Notes: generated by a model from the letters alone, not told the origin. Shown: positions 9,458 to 19,466, counted from the first letter of the stretch. The stretch is 64,000 bases of DNA from Persicimonas caeni (GCF_006517175.1 NZ_CP041186.1:2445001-2509000), one strand, 5' to 3'. Numbers and translations are program-made.

Positions 9458-9493
9458 GCAAAGCAACACCCCTCAGCCCCCACTCCTCCTCCA

Positions 9494-11587
9494 TCACGCC
9501 TGAATCTTCGAAATATCCGCCACTTTCATAAACAGCTCGCGCAACTCATCCAACAGCGCGATGCGGTTCTGCCGAAGCTTCTCGTCTTCGGCCATCACCA
9601 TCACGTTGTCGAAGAAGTCGTCGACCGGGGCTTTGAGGCCGATGAGCGTGCCGCAGGCGCGGCGCCAATCGCGCTCGGCGAGCGCTGAGTCGACCTCGCC
9701 GGCCGCCTCTTGCCATGCCTCGTGAAGCGCGCGCTCTTGCTCCTCTTCGAGCAGCTCGGCGTCGACGCTCTCGGCGAGCTCGGCCTGCTCTTCGGCCTGC
9801 TTGCGCAAGATGTTGACCACGCGTTTGAACCCGATGGCCAACGGCTCGAAGTCGGGCTCGTCGCGAAGCTCGGCGAGCGCAGCGACGCGGTCCTGGACGC
9901 TCAACACGTCATCTTTGTTCGCGGCGAGTACCGCGTCGACCACGTCTGTCGGGTACTCGTCGGTGAGCTGGTACTTGAGGCGCGTGGCCGCAAAGTCGAC
10001 GACTTCGTCGACCAACTCGGCGTGGTCCTTTTCGAGCACGCCGGGGCTCAGCTCCTCGTAGGTCTCCACCGACAGCTCGAACAGACGCGACAAGCCGATG
10101 CTGTACTCGCGCTCCTGCAAGATGCGGATGACACCCAGCGCCGCGCGGCGAAGGGCGTACGGGTCGGACGTACTCGTCGGTATGAGCCCGATGCCGAACG
10201 TGCCGGTGAGCGCGTCGATCTTCTCGGCCAGCGCCACCGCGGCGCCCGCCGGCGTCGCCGGGGTGTCGTCCTCGGCGCCTTTGGGCAGGTACTGCTCGTA
10301 GATCGCGTGGGCGACGTCGGCGTCCTCGTCGTGGGCGAGCGCGTACTCGCGGCCCATCACACCCTGCAGGTCGGGGAACTCACCGACCATGTCGGTCAGC
10401 AGATCGGCCTTGCTCAACAGCGCGCCCCGCTCGGCGGCGGTGTGCACGTGCTCGCCCAAGCCGAGCTCGTTGGCGATGGCGCCGGCGAGCTTCGACATGC
10501 GCTCGCTGCGGTCCTTCATCGAGCCCAACTTCTTGAGCCAGACGACGTCGTCGAGCTTGTCGACGAGCGCATCGAGCGGGGTCTTGAGGTCCTTGTCCCA
10601 GAAGAAGCGCGCGTCATCGAGGCGCGCCTTCAACACGCGAAGGTTGCCGTCGTAGACCTGCTCGGGGGTGCGCACCGGGGTGTTGTAGATGACCCCGCAC
10701 ACCGAGATGAGCGAGTCGCCCTCTTCGTCGGCGATGCTGAAGTAGCGCTGGTGCGAGCGCATCGACGAGATGAGCACCTCGTCGGGAAGCTCGAGATACT
10801 CGTCGCCGAACTTGATGGCGATGGCGTGCGGCTCCTCGATGAGGAAGGCCACCTCGTCGACCAGCGCCGGGTCTTGGACGAGCGTGCCGCCGATATCCTC
10901 GGCGATCTCGGCCAGGCGCTTCTCGATGGTCTCGCGACGCTCGGCGGGGTCGGCGATGACGTGCGCCTCGCGCAGTCCGTCCAGGTAGTCGTCGATGCTC
11001 GAGACCTCGAACGATTCCGGCGCCGCGAAGCGGTGGCCGCGGGTGGTGTTCGAGCTCTCCACGCCGGCGTAGGTGACCGGCACGGTCTCGCCGCCGGCGA
11101 CCGCCAGAATCCAGCGCACCGGACGCGCGAAGCGCTCGGTGCGATCCGCCCAACGCATCGACTTCGGAAAGCCCAGACCGTTGATGATCTCTTCGAGCAG
11201 CTCGGGCAGGAGCTCGGCGGTCGGCTGGCCCTCTTCGAAGACCTTGGCCGCGATATACTCGCCCTTGTCGGTGTCGACCGTGTAGAGGTCACTCACGTCG
11301 ACGCCCTGGCCGCGCGCGAAGCCCTCGGCGGCCTTGGTCGGCTCACCGTCTTTGAAGGCGATGTTGGCGGGCGGGCCGGTGCGCTCCTCCTCGAGGTCGG
11401 ACTGCTTCTCGGCCAATCCGTCGACCAGAAGCGTCAGGCGACGCGGCGTCGACACGGTGCGCGCGCTGTCGAAGCTGATGCGCAGCTCGTCGGCGCGCTC
11501 GCGGAACTTTTGTTCGATTTGCGTGAGCGCCGGCTCGCAGAAGCTTGCGGGGAGTTCCTCTGCGCCAATTTCGAAGATTAATTGCAT
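9494..11587 (-). CDS. glyS: Glycine--tRNA ligase beta subunit
   Basis: The 697-residue protein is the beta subunit of the heterotetrameric bacterial glycyl-tRNA synthetase. It starts MQLIFEIGAEELPASF, the hallmark N-terminus of GlyS, and includes WADRTERFARPVRWILA and the HD-like segment of the family. Its length is usual (about 690). The beta subunit binds tRNA-Gly and supports aminoacylation by the alpha subunit in the cytoplasm. The start at 11587 is set by family alignment; a longer frame from 11656 runs into repeat DNA. It lies downstream of glyQ, with a 197-base gap containing a family C palindrome. Confidence 0.97.
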   Translation of the reverse strand: MQLIFEIGAEELPASFCEPALTQIEQKFRERADELRISFDSARTVSTPRRLTLLVDGLAEKQSDLEEERTGPPANIAFKDGEPTKAAEGFARGQGVDVSDLYTVDTDKGEYIAAKVFEEGQPTAELLPELLEEIINGLGFPKSMRWADRTERFARPVRWILAVAGGETVPVTYAGVESSNTTRGHRFAAPESFEVSSIDDYLDGLREAHVIADPAERRETIEKRLAEIAEDIGGTLVQDPALVDEVAFLIEEPHAIAIKFGDEYLELPDEVLISSMRSHQRYFSIADEEGDSLISVCGVIYNTPVRTPEQVYDGNLRVLKARLDDARFFWDKDLKTPLDALVDKLDDVVWLKKLGSMKDRSERMSKLAGAIANELGLGEHVHTAAERGALLSKADLLTDMVGEFPDLQGVMGREYALAHDEDADVAHAIYEQYLPKGAEDDTPATPAGAAVALAEKIDALTGTFGIGLIPTSTSDPYALRRAALGVIRILQEREYSIGLSRLFELSVETYEELSPGVLEKDHAELVDEVVDFAATRLKYQLTDEYPTDVVDAVLAANKDDVLSVQDRVAALAELRDEPDFEPLAIGFKRVVNILRKQAEEQAELAESVDAELLEEEQERALHEAWQEAAGEVDSALAERDWRRACGTLIGLKAPVDDFFDNVMVMAEDEKLRQNRIALLDELRELFMKVADISKIQA

Positions 11588-11635
11588 GGGTTTGATCGTC
11601 TGTATGTTCAAAGGTGGCGGCCTTGCTGGGTTTCG

Positions 11636-11768
11636 GCGCGCTATTTGGGCAGACAAACTACGATTTGAGGGCTGCGAATTGACCGGTGGTCGCGATTCGC
11701 GGCTTCGAGAACCGACCTACTTCGATAACACGACCCTCAAATTGTAGTTTGGCCGCTAAAATAGCGCC
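11636..11768. repeat. Family C palindrome between glyQ and glyS
   Basis: The left arm reads GCGCTATTTGGGCAGACAAAC then TACGATTTGAGGG. The right arm is its near complement, CCCTCAAATTGTAGTTT then GGCCGCTAAAATAGCGC. The inner 55 bases contain further pairing potential. The element sits inside what should be the glyQ-glyS transcript, so it could form a long RNA hairpin between the two cistrons. Other copies are at about 41982-42207 and 60640-60740. Confidence 0.85.
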
Positions 11769-11784
11769 TCGATTCCTGAAGGCT

Positions 11785-12693
<909 letters not shown>

Positions 12694-12793
12694 GGGTTGT
12701 TCGGGGTTTCGGTTTGGCTGCTCGGTGCAGCGTTTTGGGTCGATCGTGGGTCTTATAGCGTGAGCGTTGGTGAGGGGCAAGCGTGGGGTCGTA

Positions 12794-12833
12794 CAACAAA
12801 AAACCCGGCGCCCCAAAAGGGCGCCGGGTCTCA
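12794..12833 (-). terminator. Rho-independent terminator of the 12866-14068 lipoprotein gene
   Basis: A perfect 11-base-pair stem (ACCCGGCGCCC at 12803-12813 and its complement at 12819-12829) with a 5-base loop lies 37 bases past the stop at 12866. On the minus strand it is followed by a T-rich run. This is the cleanest intrinsic terminator in the window. It separates the lipoprotein gene from glyQ. Confidence 0.85.
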
Positions 12834-12865
12834 ACAAGCTACCGAAGTAGCCTATCGACTAACAC

Positions 12866-14068
12866 TTACTCAGCGGTGGCGATACCGCTGAAGGTCGCGC
12901 CGGTGGTTTCGAACTTGGCACCGATGCTGACAGCGTCGGCCGAGCCGTCGCCGTCGGTGTCGATGTCGGCCAGGAACGGAAGGACGCCCACGAGGGTGTC
13001 GCAGTTCGAGGCGATGGTGCCGCAAGTGCCTTCACCGGCCTGCTCACAGGCGTCGCCTTCAGGCGCGCCGGCGTTGCAGGTGGCGGTGCCGGCGATGTCC
13101 GACGGGTCGTACGAGATGAGGTCGTCGCCTTCCAGACCCATGCAGGTGCAGGTGCTGGCGAAGCCGTTCAGGCCGTCGAGGATGTCGGAAACCTTGACCA
13201 CGCCGCCGAGCTTGCCGTCGGTCATGGTCACGCCGTCGCTCAGATCGGTGTCGTCGATCGTGGCCTCGAGCTGGGCGTTGCTGATGCGAAGCGACAGCGG
13301 GGTGCCCAGCAGGTCGATGCTCAGCTGGACGACGCCCGGGCCGGCCGAGAACTGGTCGCCGTTGATGGTCGCGTTCGGCACGCGCGCCTGAGGGAAGGTA
13401 CCCTGGTCGATGCTGGCCGGGTCGATGAGGTAGGTGCCGTCACCAGCGTCCTCACCCAACCAGAAGTTGGCGGCGTACTCTTCGCCGGCGCTCAGGTCCG
13501 TCAGACCGTCGTGTTCGAAGATCAGGATGAGGCTGCCGTCAGCGATGCTGTCGGTCAGGCTCTGGTTGATGCTCTCGAGCTGGCCGAAGTCGAGCAGCGT
13601 GGCGCCGAGCGCGTTGTCGGGGCCGTCGTTGCCGTCGTCCGGGGTGTAGTCGAAGCAGCACTCCGGGTCGGTCTGGCCGCCCACGGAGCGACCGGCGACC
13701 TGGAAGGAGGTTACGAGCGAACCCGGACCGAATTCGGTATCGTCGAAGCCCTGGTCGCAACGTGCCGGTCGATCGTCGCCGGTCAGGTCGCAGCCGGTGG
13801 CTCCTGCCACGCACATGCCGGTGTTGGTGTCGCACACCTCGCCGTCGGCGCAGTCGTCGTCCGAGGTGCAGCCCTGGTCGGCGTCCATGTCGCCGCCATC
13901 GTCGGCGTCCATATCGCCGCCGTCTTCGGTACCGGCGTCTTCGGTGCCAGTGTCGGCCTGGTTGTTGGTGTTGTTGCTATCGTTGGTGTCGTCATCGCCA
14001 CAAGCGGTGAGCGACAAGCCGGCGCAAAGCGCCAGCGCCATCAAGCCAATCAGATTCTTCTTAAGCAT
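12866..14068 (-). CDS. Secreted lipoprotein with acidic linker and Cys-rich segment, function unknown
   Basis: The 400-residue protein has a signal peptide and lipobox LTAC (Cys23). An Asp/Gly/Asn-rich linker (residues 24-66) follows, then a short EGF/Dickkopf-like Cys pattern (CTSDDDCADGEVCDTNTGMC). The remaining 300 residues form an unrecognised domain with several Cys pairs (TCTCMG, NAGAPEGDACEQAG) and an acidic DIDTDGDGSAD stretch that could bind calcium. GGAGGAG lies four bases before the ATG, which fixes the start. It stands as a single-gene unit with its own terminator. Surface exposure is likely by analogy with similar lineage-specific lipoproteins; no activity can be assigned. Confidence 0.8.
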   Translation of the reverse strand: MLKKNLIGLMALALCAGLSLTACGDDDTNDSNNTNNQADTGTEDAGTEDGGDMDADDGGDMDADQGCTSDDDCADGEVCDTNTGMCVAGATGCDLTGDDRPARCDQGFDDTEFGPGSLVTSFQVAGRSVGGQTDPECCFDYTPDDGNDGPDNALGATLLDFGQLESINQSLTDSIADGSLILIFEHDGLTDLSAGEEYAANFWLGEDAGDGTYLIDPASIDQGTFPQARVPNATINGDQFSAGPGVVQLSIDLLGTPLSLRISNAQLEATIDDTDLSDGVTMTDGKLGGVVKVSDILDGLNGFASTCTCMGLEGDDLISYDPSDIAGTATCNAGAPEGDACEQAGEGTCGTIASNCDTLVGVLPFLADIDTDGDGSADAVSIGAKFETTGATFSGIATAE

Positions 14069-14221
14069 CGAACTCCTCCAGAAGTCGAAAAACTGCCGGT
14101 CTGCATCAATCGAAAATTAACCGGTTGGTCAAGAAACGTGGGTTTCTAGCCGTATGTTGTCGCTTATGTGCTTCAACTGGAGGGGAAACTAGCAAAAATG
14201 GGAGGGCGGAGCAAGTTTTGG

Positions 14222-14283
14222 TATTCCCCCAGCTCCGCTTCGCTTCGCAGGGGGTTATCAAAGGGGGGATTCCGCCCAAGGGC
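14222..14283. repeat. GC-rich palindromic repeat beside the transglycosylase gene
   Basis: The segment TATTCCCCCAGCTCCGC...GCAGGGGGTTAT, followed by AAGGGGGGATTCCGCCC, forms an imperfect inverted repeat around a CTTCGCTTCG core like that of family B, with a different stem. It lies in the 226-base gap between a lipoprotein start and the transglycosylase stop. No promoter was picked out. Confidence 0.5.
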
Positions 14284-14294
14284 TCCAAGAGAAA

Positions 14295-17081
14295 TCAATC
14301 CAAAACCCACGACACCGGCTCACCCTCCTCCACGCGATCGACCTCGGGCACATCACCCCACTCCCGCAACTTCTCGGGCATCTCGAGCGAGATCTTGGGC
14401 AGCTCGCCGCTGCCGTACAGCCCGGCGTAGGTCACGTAGCTCGTGAAGACCTTGCGCACGTAGCCGCGCGCCTCGCGGTAGGTGATCGACTCGACCCACG
14501 CGTCGAGCTCGCGCTCGCCGTAGCGCTCGAACCACGACTCGAGCGGGGCGGGACCGGCGTTGTAGCCGGCCAAGGCCAGCGGAATCTGGTCGGCGGCGAA
14601 CGCGGTGTGGATGCGGATATACATCGTGCCCAGCTTGACGTTGGTCTCGGGGCGCACGATCTCGGAGCGCGACAGGTGGCCGCCCTGCTGAAGGAACTGA
14701 CGCTGGGTGTAGCGGGCGGTGCCGGGCATCAGCTGCATCAGGCCCATGGCGCCGGCGTAGCTGCTCACGCCGGGGCGGAAGCCGCTCTCCTGGCGGATGA
14801 TCGCCTGGACCAAAAACGGCGAGACGCCGTATTTCGCGCCGTATTTGTGGGCGAGTTCCATGAAGTCGGTCGGAAAGGCCACGCCCCACTCGCGCAGGTT
14901 GTGGTAGCCGGGGCCGGTCTCGTCGATATGCTTCTTCATGATCCAGTGCGCGTAGTTCGGCTGGTCGTCGGCCAGGTAGACCGCGGCCATAAACTCGTGG
15001 GCGTGCTCGGGCACCGGATAGATGGAGACCTGCTCGCGAAGCTCGCTGATCGCGTCGTCGTACAGGCCGAGCCGGCTGTAGGCGGCGGCGACCTCGAGGC
15101 GCTCGTCGCGCGGCACGCGAAGCGTCGACAAGTCTTTGAGCTCGGTGGCTGCCAGTGTCGAGTGCGGGATACTGACGCGCGCCTCGAAGCCCGCCTTTTC
15201 CATGCGCGCGACCGCCAGGCGGCCGTACCAGGTCAGCGGTCCCTTATCGATCGCCTTTTGCAGAGCGACCCGAGCGCCCTCTTTGTCACCGGCCTTGAGC
15301 TTGGCGACGCCCAGCCAATACTGGGCTTTGAGGCCGATCGTCAGCTCGGAGGCGTCCTGCTCGTCGCCGTAGAACGCAACGATCTGCTCGAGCGGGCTCT
15401 GCATCGCCTCGTAATCTTCCATCAGGTAGGCGCTAAAGGCGCCTCGCCACAACGCTTGAGGCACGTGCTCGCTGAAGGGAAAGAGGCCGACGACCAACGC
15501 GAAGTTGTCGCGCGCGTCGTCGTGCTTGCCCAGGTACTGGCTCAAACGACCCGCCTCGAAGTAGGCGTCGTCGCACAGGTGGTGGCGCGGGTATTCGTCG
15601 CACAGGCGCCTGTAGAGCTTGATCGCCTCGGTGTCGCGGTCGAGCCGGCGAAGCGCGCGGGCCCAGCCGAAATACAGTCGCGGGCGGATCGCGTCGTCTT
15701 TGACGAGCTTCTCGGCCTGCTCGAACATCTCGGCGGCCTTCTCGCGGTCACGCTGGCGCTCCTCCTGGAGGGCGCGGCGATAGAAGCTCCACCCTTTGAT
15801 CTCGTTGCCGCTCACACCGCGAAGCTTGGCGTTCTCGATGGAGACCTCGCGCGCCTTGCGGTAGCGACCGCGCGCGATCAAGTCGCGCATGCGGTCGACG
15901 CGCTCACCGAACGTGAGCACCTCGACGCCGGCGCGCTTCTGAATGCGCTCGAGCCGATCTTCGATGGCGTCGCCGATATTCCAGTCGCGCGCGACCCTAT
16001 ATATGCCGAGCATCTTGCGGGCAGCGTCCTTGAGCCGGCCGGCGCGCTCAAGAATCTCGACCTGCGCCGAGCGCACCTGGTACTTGTGCCACCAGCGCGT
16101 CTGCTCTTCGTCGAGGGTGTCGAGATCTTGAAGCGCCTCGTCGACCTTGCCCTTGCGAGCCAGGCGTTTGGCCTGGTTGATGCGGTCACGAAGGTACAGA
16201 CCCTCGTCTTTCTCGCTGGAGTCCTTGCCGGCCGGAAGCCCGAGCCGACGTCGAGCGAGCTCGGCGACGACGCTGTCTTTGGCCTTGGCGAGTTCTTTGA
16301 GCGTCTTCTTACCCGCCGCCTCGTGCTCCTTGGTGCACATCTGGATGCGCGCCAACGCGTAGCGGATCGCCGGCTCGCCCTCCTTGTGCATCTCGGGCTC
16401 GCCGACGATCTCGGTGGCGAGCGTGTGGGCATCTTCGCAGTCGTCGTCTTTGAGGAGCTGCATCGCCTCGACCCAGCGCGGGTCGCTCACATACGGCGTG
16501 AGCACGAGCTGGTCGCCGCCGCCGGCGGTCAGCATCTGGCCGGCGATACGCTTGAGCTGGGTGAAATTGATCTTGGTCTTGAACTCGTCGAGCTTGCCGC
16601 CACGCTCGATCACGCGGCGCTCGACCGACTGCTCCTCGGGCGTCTTCGCCGCGGCGCCGTCGCCGGAGATTGCCGCGGCTACACGCGTCGCCGAGCCGGT
16701 CACCTGCTCGACGGCGCGGCGCACCTGGATAGGCGGCTGGCCCGACGGCTTGATGCGCCAACTCGTGTCGTCCTCGGGGTCGACCTCGGCAGGCTCGACG
16801 TCTTCGCCGGCGTGCGCCTCGACCGCAGCGGGTTCGTCTTCGGGCGCCTCGACCAGCTCGTCGACCTCCGGCAGCGTCTTCGAGTCGGCTTCTGCCACGC
16901 CGTCGGCCTCGGGCACGCTTTTGGGAACGGCGACCTCGGAGCCGGCGTCCGGCGCGGGTTCTTCCGAGGGGCTCGATTGCCCGAACGCGCTCGACGCCAC
17001 AGAAGTGAGCAGCGCGATCACACAGAGGGTGAGCGCGGCCCGTGAGAAGGCGGAGTCGGTGGGTGCAAAAAACTTCTTCAT
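14295..17081 (-). CDS. Soluble lytic murein transglycosylase (SLT domain) with long helical repeat region
   Basis: The 928-residue exported protein has a signal peptide (hydrophobic core ALTLCVIALLTSVASSAFG) and a Pro/Glu/Ala-rich low-complexity region (residues 40-120). A long TPR/alpha-solenoid region follows (about 180-720), then a C-terminal SLT domain. The catalytic Glu lies in IIRQESGFRP (about residue 763), followed by GLMQLMPGTA and ALAGYNAGP, the classic family 1 lytic transglycosylase motifs. It would cleave peptidoglycan to 1,6-anhydromuropeptides in the periplasm. It is larger than E. coli Slt70, mainly through the linker and extra helical repeats. ATG at 17081 is preferred over an in-frame TTG at 17093. 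Confidence 0.9.
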   Translation of the reverse strand: MKKFFAPTDSAFSRAALTLCVIALLTSVASSAFGQSSPSEEPAPDAGSEVAVPKSVPEADGVAEADSKTLPEVDELVEAPEDEPAAVEAHAGEDVEPAEVDPEDDTSWRIKPSGQPPIQVRRAVEQVTGSATRVAAAISGDGAAAKTPEEQSVERRVIERGGKLDEFKTKINFTQLKRIAGQMLTAGGGDQLVLTPYVSDPRWVEAMQLLKDDDCEDAHTLATEIVGEPEMHKEGEPAIRYALARIQMCTKEHEAAGKKTLKELAKAKDSVVAELARRRLGLPAGKDSSEKDEGLYLRDRINQAKRLARKGKVDEALQDLDTLDEEQTRWWHKYQVRSAQVEILERAGRLKDAARKMLGIYRVARDWNIGDAIEDRLERIQKRAGVEVLTFGERVDRMRDLIARGRYRKAREVSIENAKLRGVSGNEIKGWSFYRRALQEERQRDREKAAEMFEQAEKLVKDDAIRPRLYFGWARALRRLDRDTEAIKLYRRLCDEYPRHHLCDDAYFEAGRLSQYLGKHDDARDNFALVVGLFPFSEHVPQALWRGAFSAYLMEDYEAMQSPLEQIVAFYGDEQDASELTIGLKAQYWLGVAKLKAGDKEGARVALQKAIDKGPLTWYGRLAVARMEKAGFEARVSIPHSTLAATELKDLSTLRVPRDERLEVAAAYSRLGLYDDAISELREQVSIYPVPEHAHEFMAAVYLADDQPNYAHWIMKKHIDETGPGYHNLREWGVAFPTDFMELAHKYGAKYGVSPFLVQAIIRQESGFRPGVSSYAGAMGLMQLMPGTARYTQRQFLQQGGHLSRSEIVRPETNVKLGTMYIRIHTAFAADQIPLALAGYNAGPAPLESWFERYGERELDAWVESITYREARGYVRKVFTSYVTYAGLYGSGELPKISLEMPEKLREWGDVPEVDRVEEGEPVSWVLD

Positions 17082-17268
17082 ATATATGTCCAAGATTCGC
17101 GTCCGTGCTATCTCGGAGGACGGCTGCTGTTGATGCTCAGATGTTAGTATCTAGTATAAGGGGATGTGGGTGGGACGGCAAAGAAAAGGTTGTGAGCTGG
17201 GGAGTTGTCGCAGGCTGTACCTTCCGGGGGCGCTTCCTCGTTCGCGCGAGGCGCGCCCGAGTTTGCTT

Positions 17269-17330
17269 CCCCCGGTGACGGATACGAATCGAGTCCGATT
17301 CAGGTTTTGATTTGAACTCGTCACCGGGGG
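17269..17330. repeat. Inverted repeat with structured loop in a 409-base gap
   Basis: A perfect 12-base arm CCCCCGGTGACG (17269-17280) pairs with CGTCACCGGGGG (17319-17330), and pairing extends a few bases with one bulge. The loop contains a second small inverted repeat (GAATCG/CGATTC). The gap between the transglycosylase start (17081) and the radical SAM start (17491) holds this element and otherwise no recognisable gene. It could be an operator, an RNA hairpin or a mobile palindrome. Confidence 0.6.
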
Positions 17331-17490
17331 TAAGCATAGTCGAGTACGTCTTCGGGCGCACTCGACGAGCGCACCCTCGGGAAGGGTCGCAGCTCGTCGG
17401 GTCGTCGTCTCGAATCCTCAAATCTGAATCTCTGCTCCCCCGCTCGACGTCTTATTCGAGCAAGCGCCACTCCACAGCTAGCGCGTCCGT

Positions 17491-18402
17491 ATGGAACTCA
17501 ACTTCGAATACCTCAAAGAGCACGCCACCGAGCGCGCTCACAAGCCGCCGCCCACCCTCGAGTTGGACCACCTCGACACGTTGTGGCTGCAGGTCACCGG
17601 TACGTTGTGCAACTTGGCGTGCCTGCACTGCTTCATCTCGTGCGGCCCCAAAAACGACAGCCACGACTACATGTCGGTCGAAGCGGTGCGCCGCGCGGTC
17701 GAGACCGCCGCCGCCCAGGGCACCAAGGACTACTACTTCACCGGCGGCGAGCCGTTTTTGCACGACGACATCCAAGAGATGATCGAGCTGACGCTGGAGC
17801 ACGGCCCGCTGACGGTGCTGACCAACGGCATCCTCATCGACGAGGAGATGGCCGACTGGCTGGCCCAGACCTTCCGCAACTCGCGCTACAGCTTCGATCT
17901 GCGCGTCTCGCTCGACGGGACGACCAAGTCGGAGAACGACGCGCTTCGAGGCCGCGGCACCTTCGAGAAGATCATCGCCAGCATCGAGCGGCTCTACGCC
18001 GCCGGGCTCAACCCGGTGATCACCGTCACGACCTGCCACGCCGGAAGCGGCGGCGAAGAGGGCCGCCGCAAGTTCTACGAGTTCGTGCGATCGCGCGGCG
18101 TCGAGCAGCCGCGGCTCAAGTTCCTGGCGCCATTCAAGATCGGCCGCGAGGAGCGCCGCGGCGGCGGCTATGAAGAGTGGGAGCGGTTGGTCGAAGGCGA
18201 CCTGCTGCCCGACGAGGCCGAGCAATTGCAGTGCTCGAGTTGCCGGATGGTGACGTCGAAGGGCGTGTATCCGTGCCCGATTCTGATCGAGTATGACGAC
18301 GCGTTGATGGGTCAGGAGCTCGAAGATGGCCTCCAGGCCATCGAGTTGCGGCATCAGGCTTGTTATACGTGTCATGTGGAGGGGGTAACGTGCAGCACCT
18401 GA
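17491..18402 (+). CDS. Radical SAM protein with C-terminal Cys-rich (SPASM-like) segment
   Basis: The 303-residue protein has the radical SAM cluster motif CNLACLHC (Cys40, 44, 47) and GGEP (85-88), which binds the methionine moiety of SAM. The C-terminus carries further Cys in CSSCRM, YPCPIL and ACYTCHVEGVTC, consistent with one auxiliary Fe-S cluster as in SPASM/Twitch proteins. Such enzymes modify peptides, cofactors or small molecules; the substrate here is unknown. Its last 13 bases overlap the start of a phosphoesterase-like gene, implying translational coupling. No precursor-peptide gene was recognised nearby. Start chosen at the first ATG, with no clear ribosome site. Confidence 0.85.
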   Translation: MELNFEYLKEHATERAHKPPPTLELDHLDTLWLQVTGTLCNLACLHCFISCGPKNDSHDYMSVEAVRRAVETAAAQGTKDYYFTGGEPFLHDDIQEMIELTLEHGPLTVLTNGILIDEEMADWLAQTFRNSRYSFDLRVSLDGTTKSENDALRGRGTFEKIIASIERLYAAGLNPVITVTTCHAGSGGEEGRRKFYEFVRSRGVEQPRLKFLAPFKIGREERRGGGYEEWERLVEGDLLPDEAEQLQCSSCRMVTSKGVYPCPILIEYDDALMGQELEDGLQAIELRHQACYTCHVEGVTCST

Positions 18403-19184
18403 CCAAAATCGCCGTCTTCGGCGGCGTCTACAACAACTATTTGAGCCTCGAAGCCACCCTGGACGACGCGCGCCAAAGAGGCGCCCAAGAGATCTACTGT
18501 TTGGGCGATATGGGCGGCTTCGGCCCGCACCCCGACCGCGTCTTTCCGATCTTGCGCGGCGCCGACGACCTGCTCGTCATGCAGGGCAACTACGACCACT
18601 CCATCGGCAACCGCCTCGACGACTGCGCCTGCGGCTACTCGGACCCGCGCGACAACCACTTCGCCGAGATCTCGTACGAGTACACCTTCGAGAATACCGC
18701 CGACGACAACAAAGACTGGCTGCGCGACCTGCCCACCGAGTTCAGGCGCGACTGGGCCGGCCGCCGCGTGCTCATGGCGCACGGCTCGCCCCGGCGCACC
18801 AACGAGTTTTTGTGGGAGTCGAGTTCACCCGACGCCTTTTTGGAGCACCTGCTCGTCGAGGCCGAGGCGGACCTGCTGTTCGTGACCCACACCGGCATCC
18901 CGTGGCAGCGCACGCTTCCCAGCGGCAAGCAGGTGGTCAACGTGGGCGCGATCGGCCGGCCGGCGAATAACGGCAAGACCACCGTCGACTACGCGATCGT
19001 CGACGTGTTCGACGACCGCGTCGACGTCGAGCTCCACGAGGTCGCCTACGACCACGAGCGCCTCGCCCGCGAGATGCAAGACGAGGGCTTGCCCGACGAG
19101 TTCGTCGAGACGGTGCTCACCGGGTGGTGGACGACGTGTGTGGAGATCCTGCCGGCGAAGGAACGGGCGCGGGGGCGCTACTAG
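18390..19184 (+). CDS. Metallophosphoesterase-fold protein with altered metal motifs
   Basis: The 264-residue protein follows the YfcE/ApaH-like calcineurin fold: LGDMGGFGPHPDRV (motif 2), GNYDHSIG (motif 3, normally GNHD), MAHGSP and VTHTGIPW (normally GHTH), then NVGAIGRP. The first motif, normally DxHGN, reads FGGVYNNY and so lacks both usual metal ligands. The protein may have lost or altered phosphoesterase activity. The GTG start at 18390 is supported by GGAGGGG five bases upstream. It overlaps the radical SAM stop, so the pair is probably one functional unit. Confidence 0.8.
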   Translation: MQHLTKIAVFGGVYNNYLSLEATLDDARQRGAQEIYCLGDMGGFGPHPDRVFPILRGADDLLVMQGNYDHSIGNRLDDCACGYSDPRDNHFAEISYEYTFENTADDNKDWLRDLPTEFRRDWAGRRVLMAHGSPRRTNEFLWESSSPDAFLEHLLVEAEADLLFVTHTGIPWQRTLPSGKQVVNVGAIGRPANNGKTTVDYAIVDVFDDRVDVELHEVAYDHERLAREMQDEGLPDEFVETVLTGWWTTCVEILPAKERARGRY

Positions 19185-19207
19185 CCTCCAACATTCGACA
19201 CGCTGCA

Positions 19208-19311
19208 TGTCTCCTCTCCCCCGAAACGAAGTGAAGGGAGGAGAGGACTAAGGAGAGGCCTCCCTTTCCACGTAGTGAAACGGAGTGGAGAGGGACACAG
19301 GGAGAGGCCCC
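19208..19311. repeat. Family B palindromic repeats, left of the DUF559 remnant
   Basis: The segment contains CCTCTCCCCCGAAACGAAG with GGGAGGAGAGG, then TCCCTTTCCACGTAGTGAAAC with GGAGAGGGACACAGGGAGAGG. The layout matches 59367-59480 closely, including a following ACCAACTACTT. It begins just downstream of the phosphoesterase stop. Confidence 0.8.
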
Positions 19312-19322
19312 AAAGCCACCAA

Positions 19323-19466
19323 CTACTTCACCGAACATACCTTCCAAATCTCCTCCAGCACCGCACGCGTATCCTCCATCACCTCCTCATTGGTGAAGCG
19401 GATAACTTCAACACCGTGCTCACGCTCGAGATACTCTTCGCGCGCCACGCCCTTTGCCTGCTTCAT
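19323..19466 (-). pseudogene. Remnant of a DUF559-type (Vsr-like) endonuclease, C-terminal end only
   Basis: On the minus strand, 47 codons from an ATG at 19466 read MKQAKGVAREEYLER, then EHGVEVIRFTNEEV, then MEDTRAVLEEIW, and end at TAG 19323-19325. The pattern R..YLE..G..VIRFTNEEV....V...I is the conserved C-terminus of DUF559 endonucleases, a family related to very-short-patch-repair nucleases. The catalytic N-terminal part is absent, and upstream codons do not resemble the family, so this is a decayed fragment. It is flanked on both sides by family B palindromes. The whole 19185-19790 gap holds only repeats and this remnant. Confidence 0.65.

Noticed and set aside
14607-17045. 812-codon plus-strand frame opposite the transglycosylase
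   Set aside because: Composition is Arg/Leu/Val-rich as expected for an antisense GC-rich frame, and the minus strand carries SLT motifs and a signal peptide.
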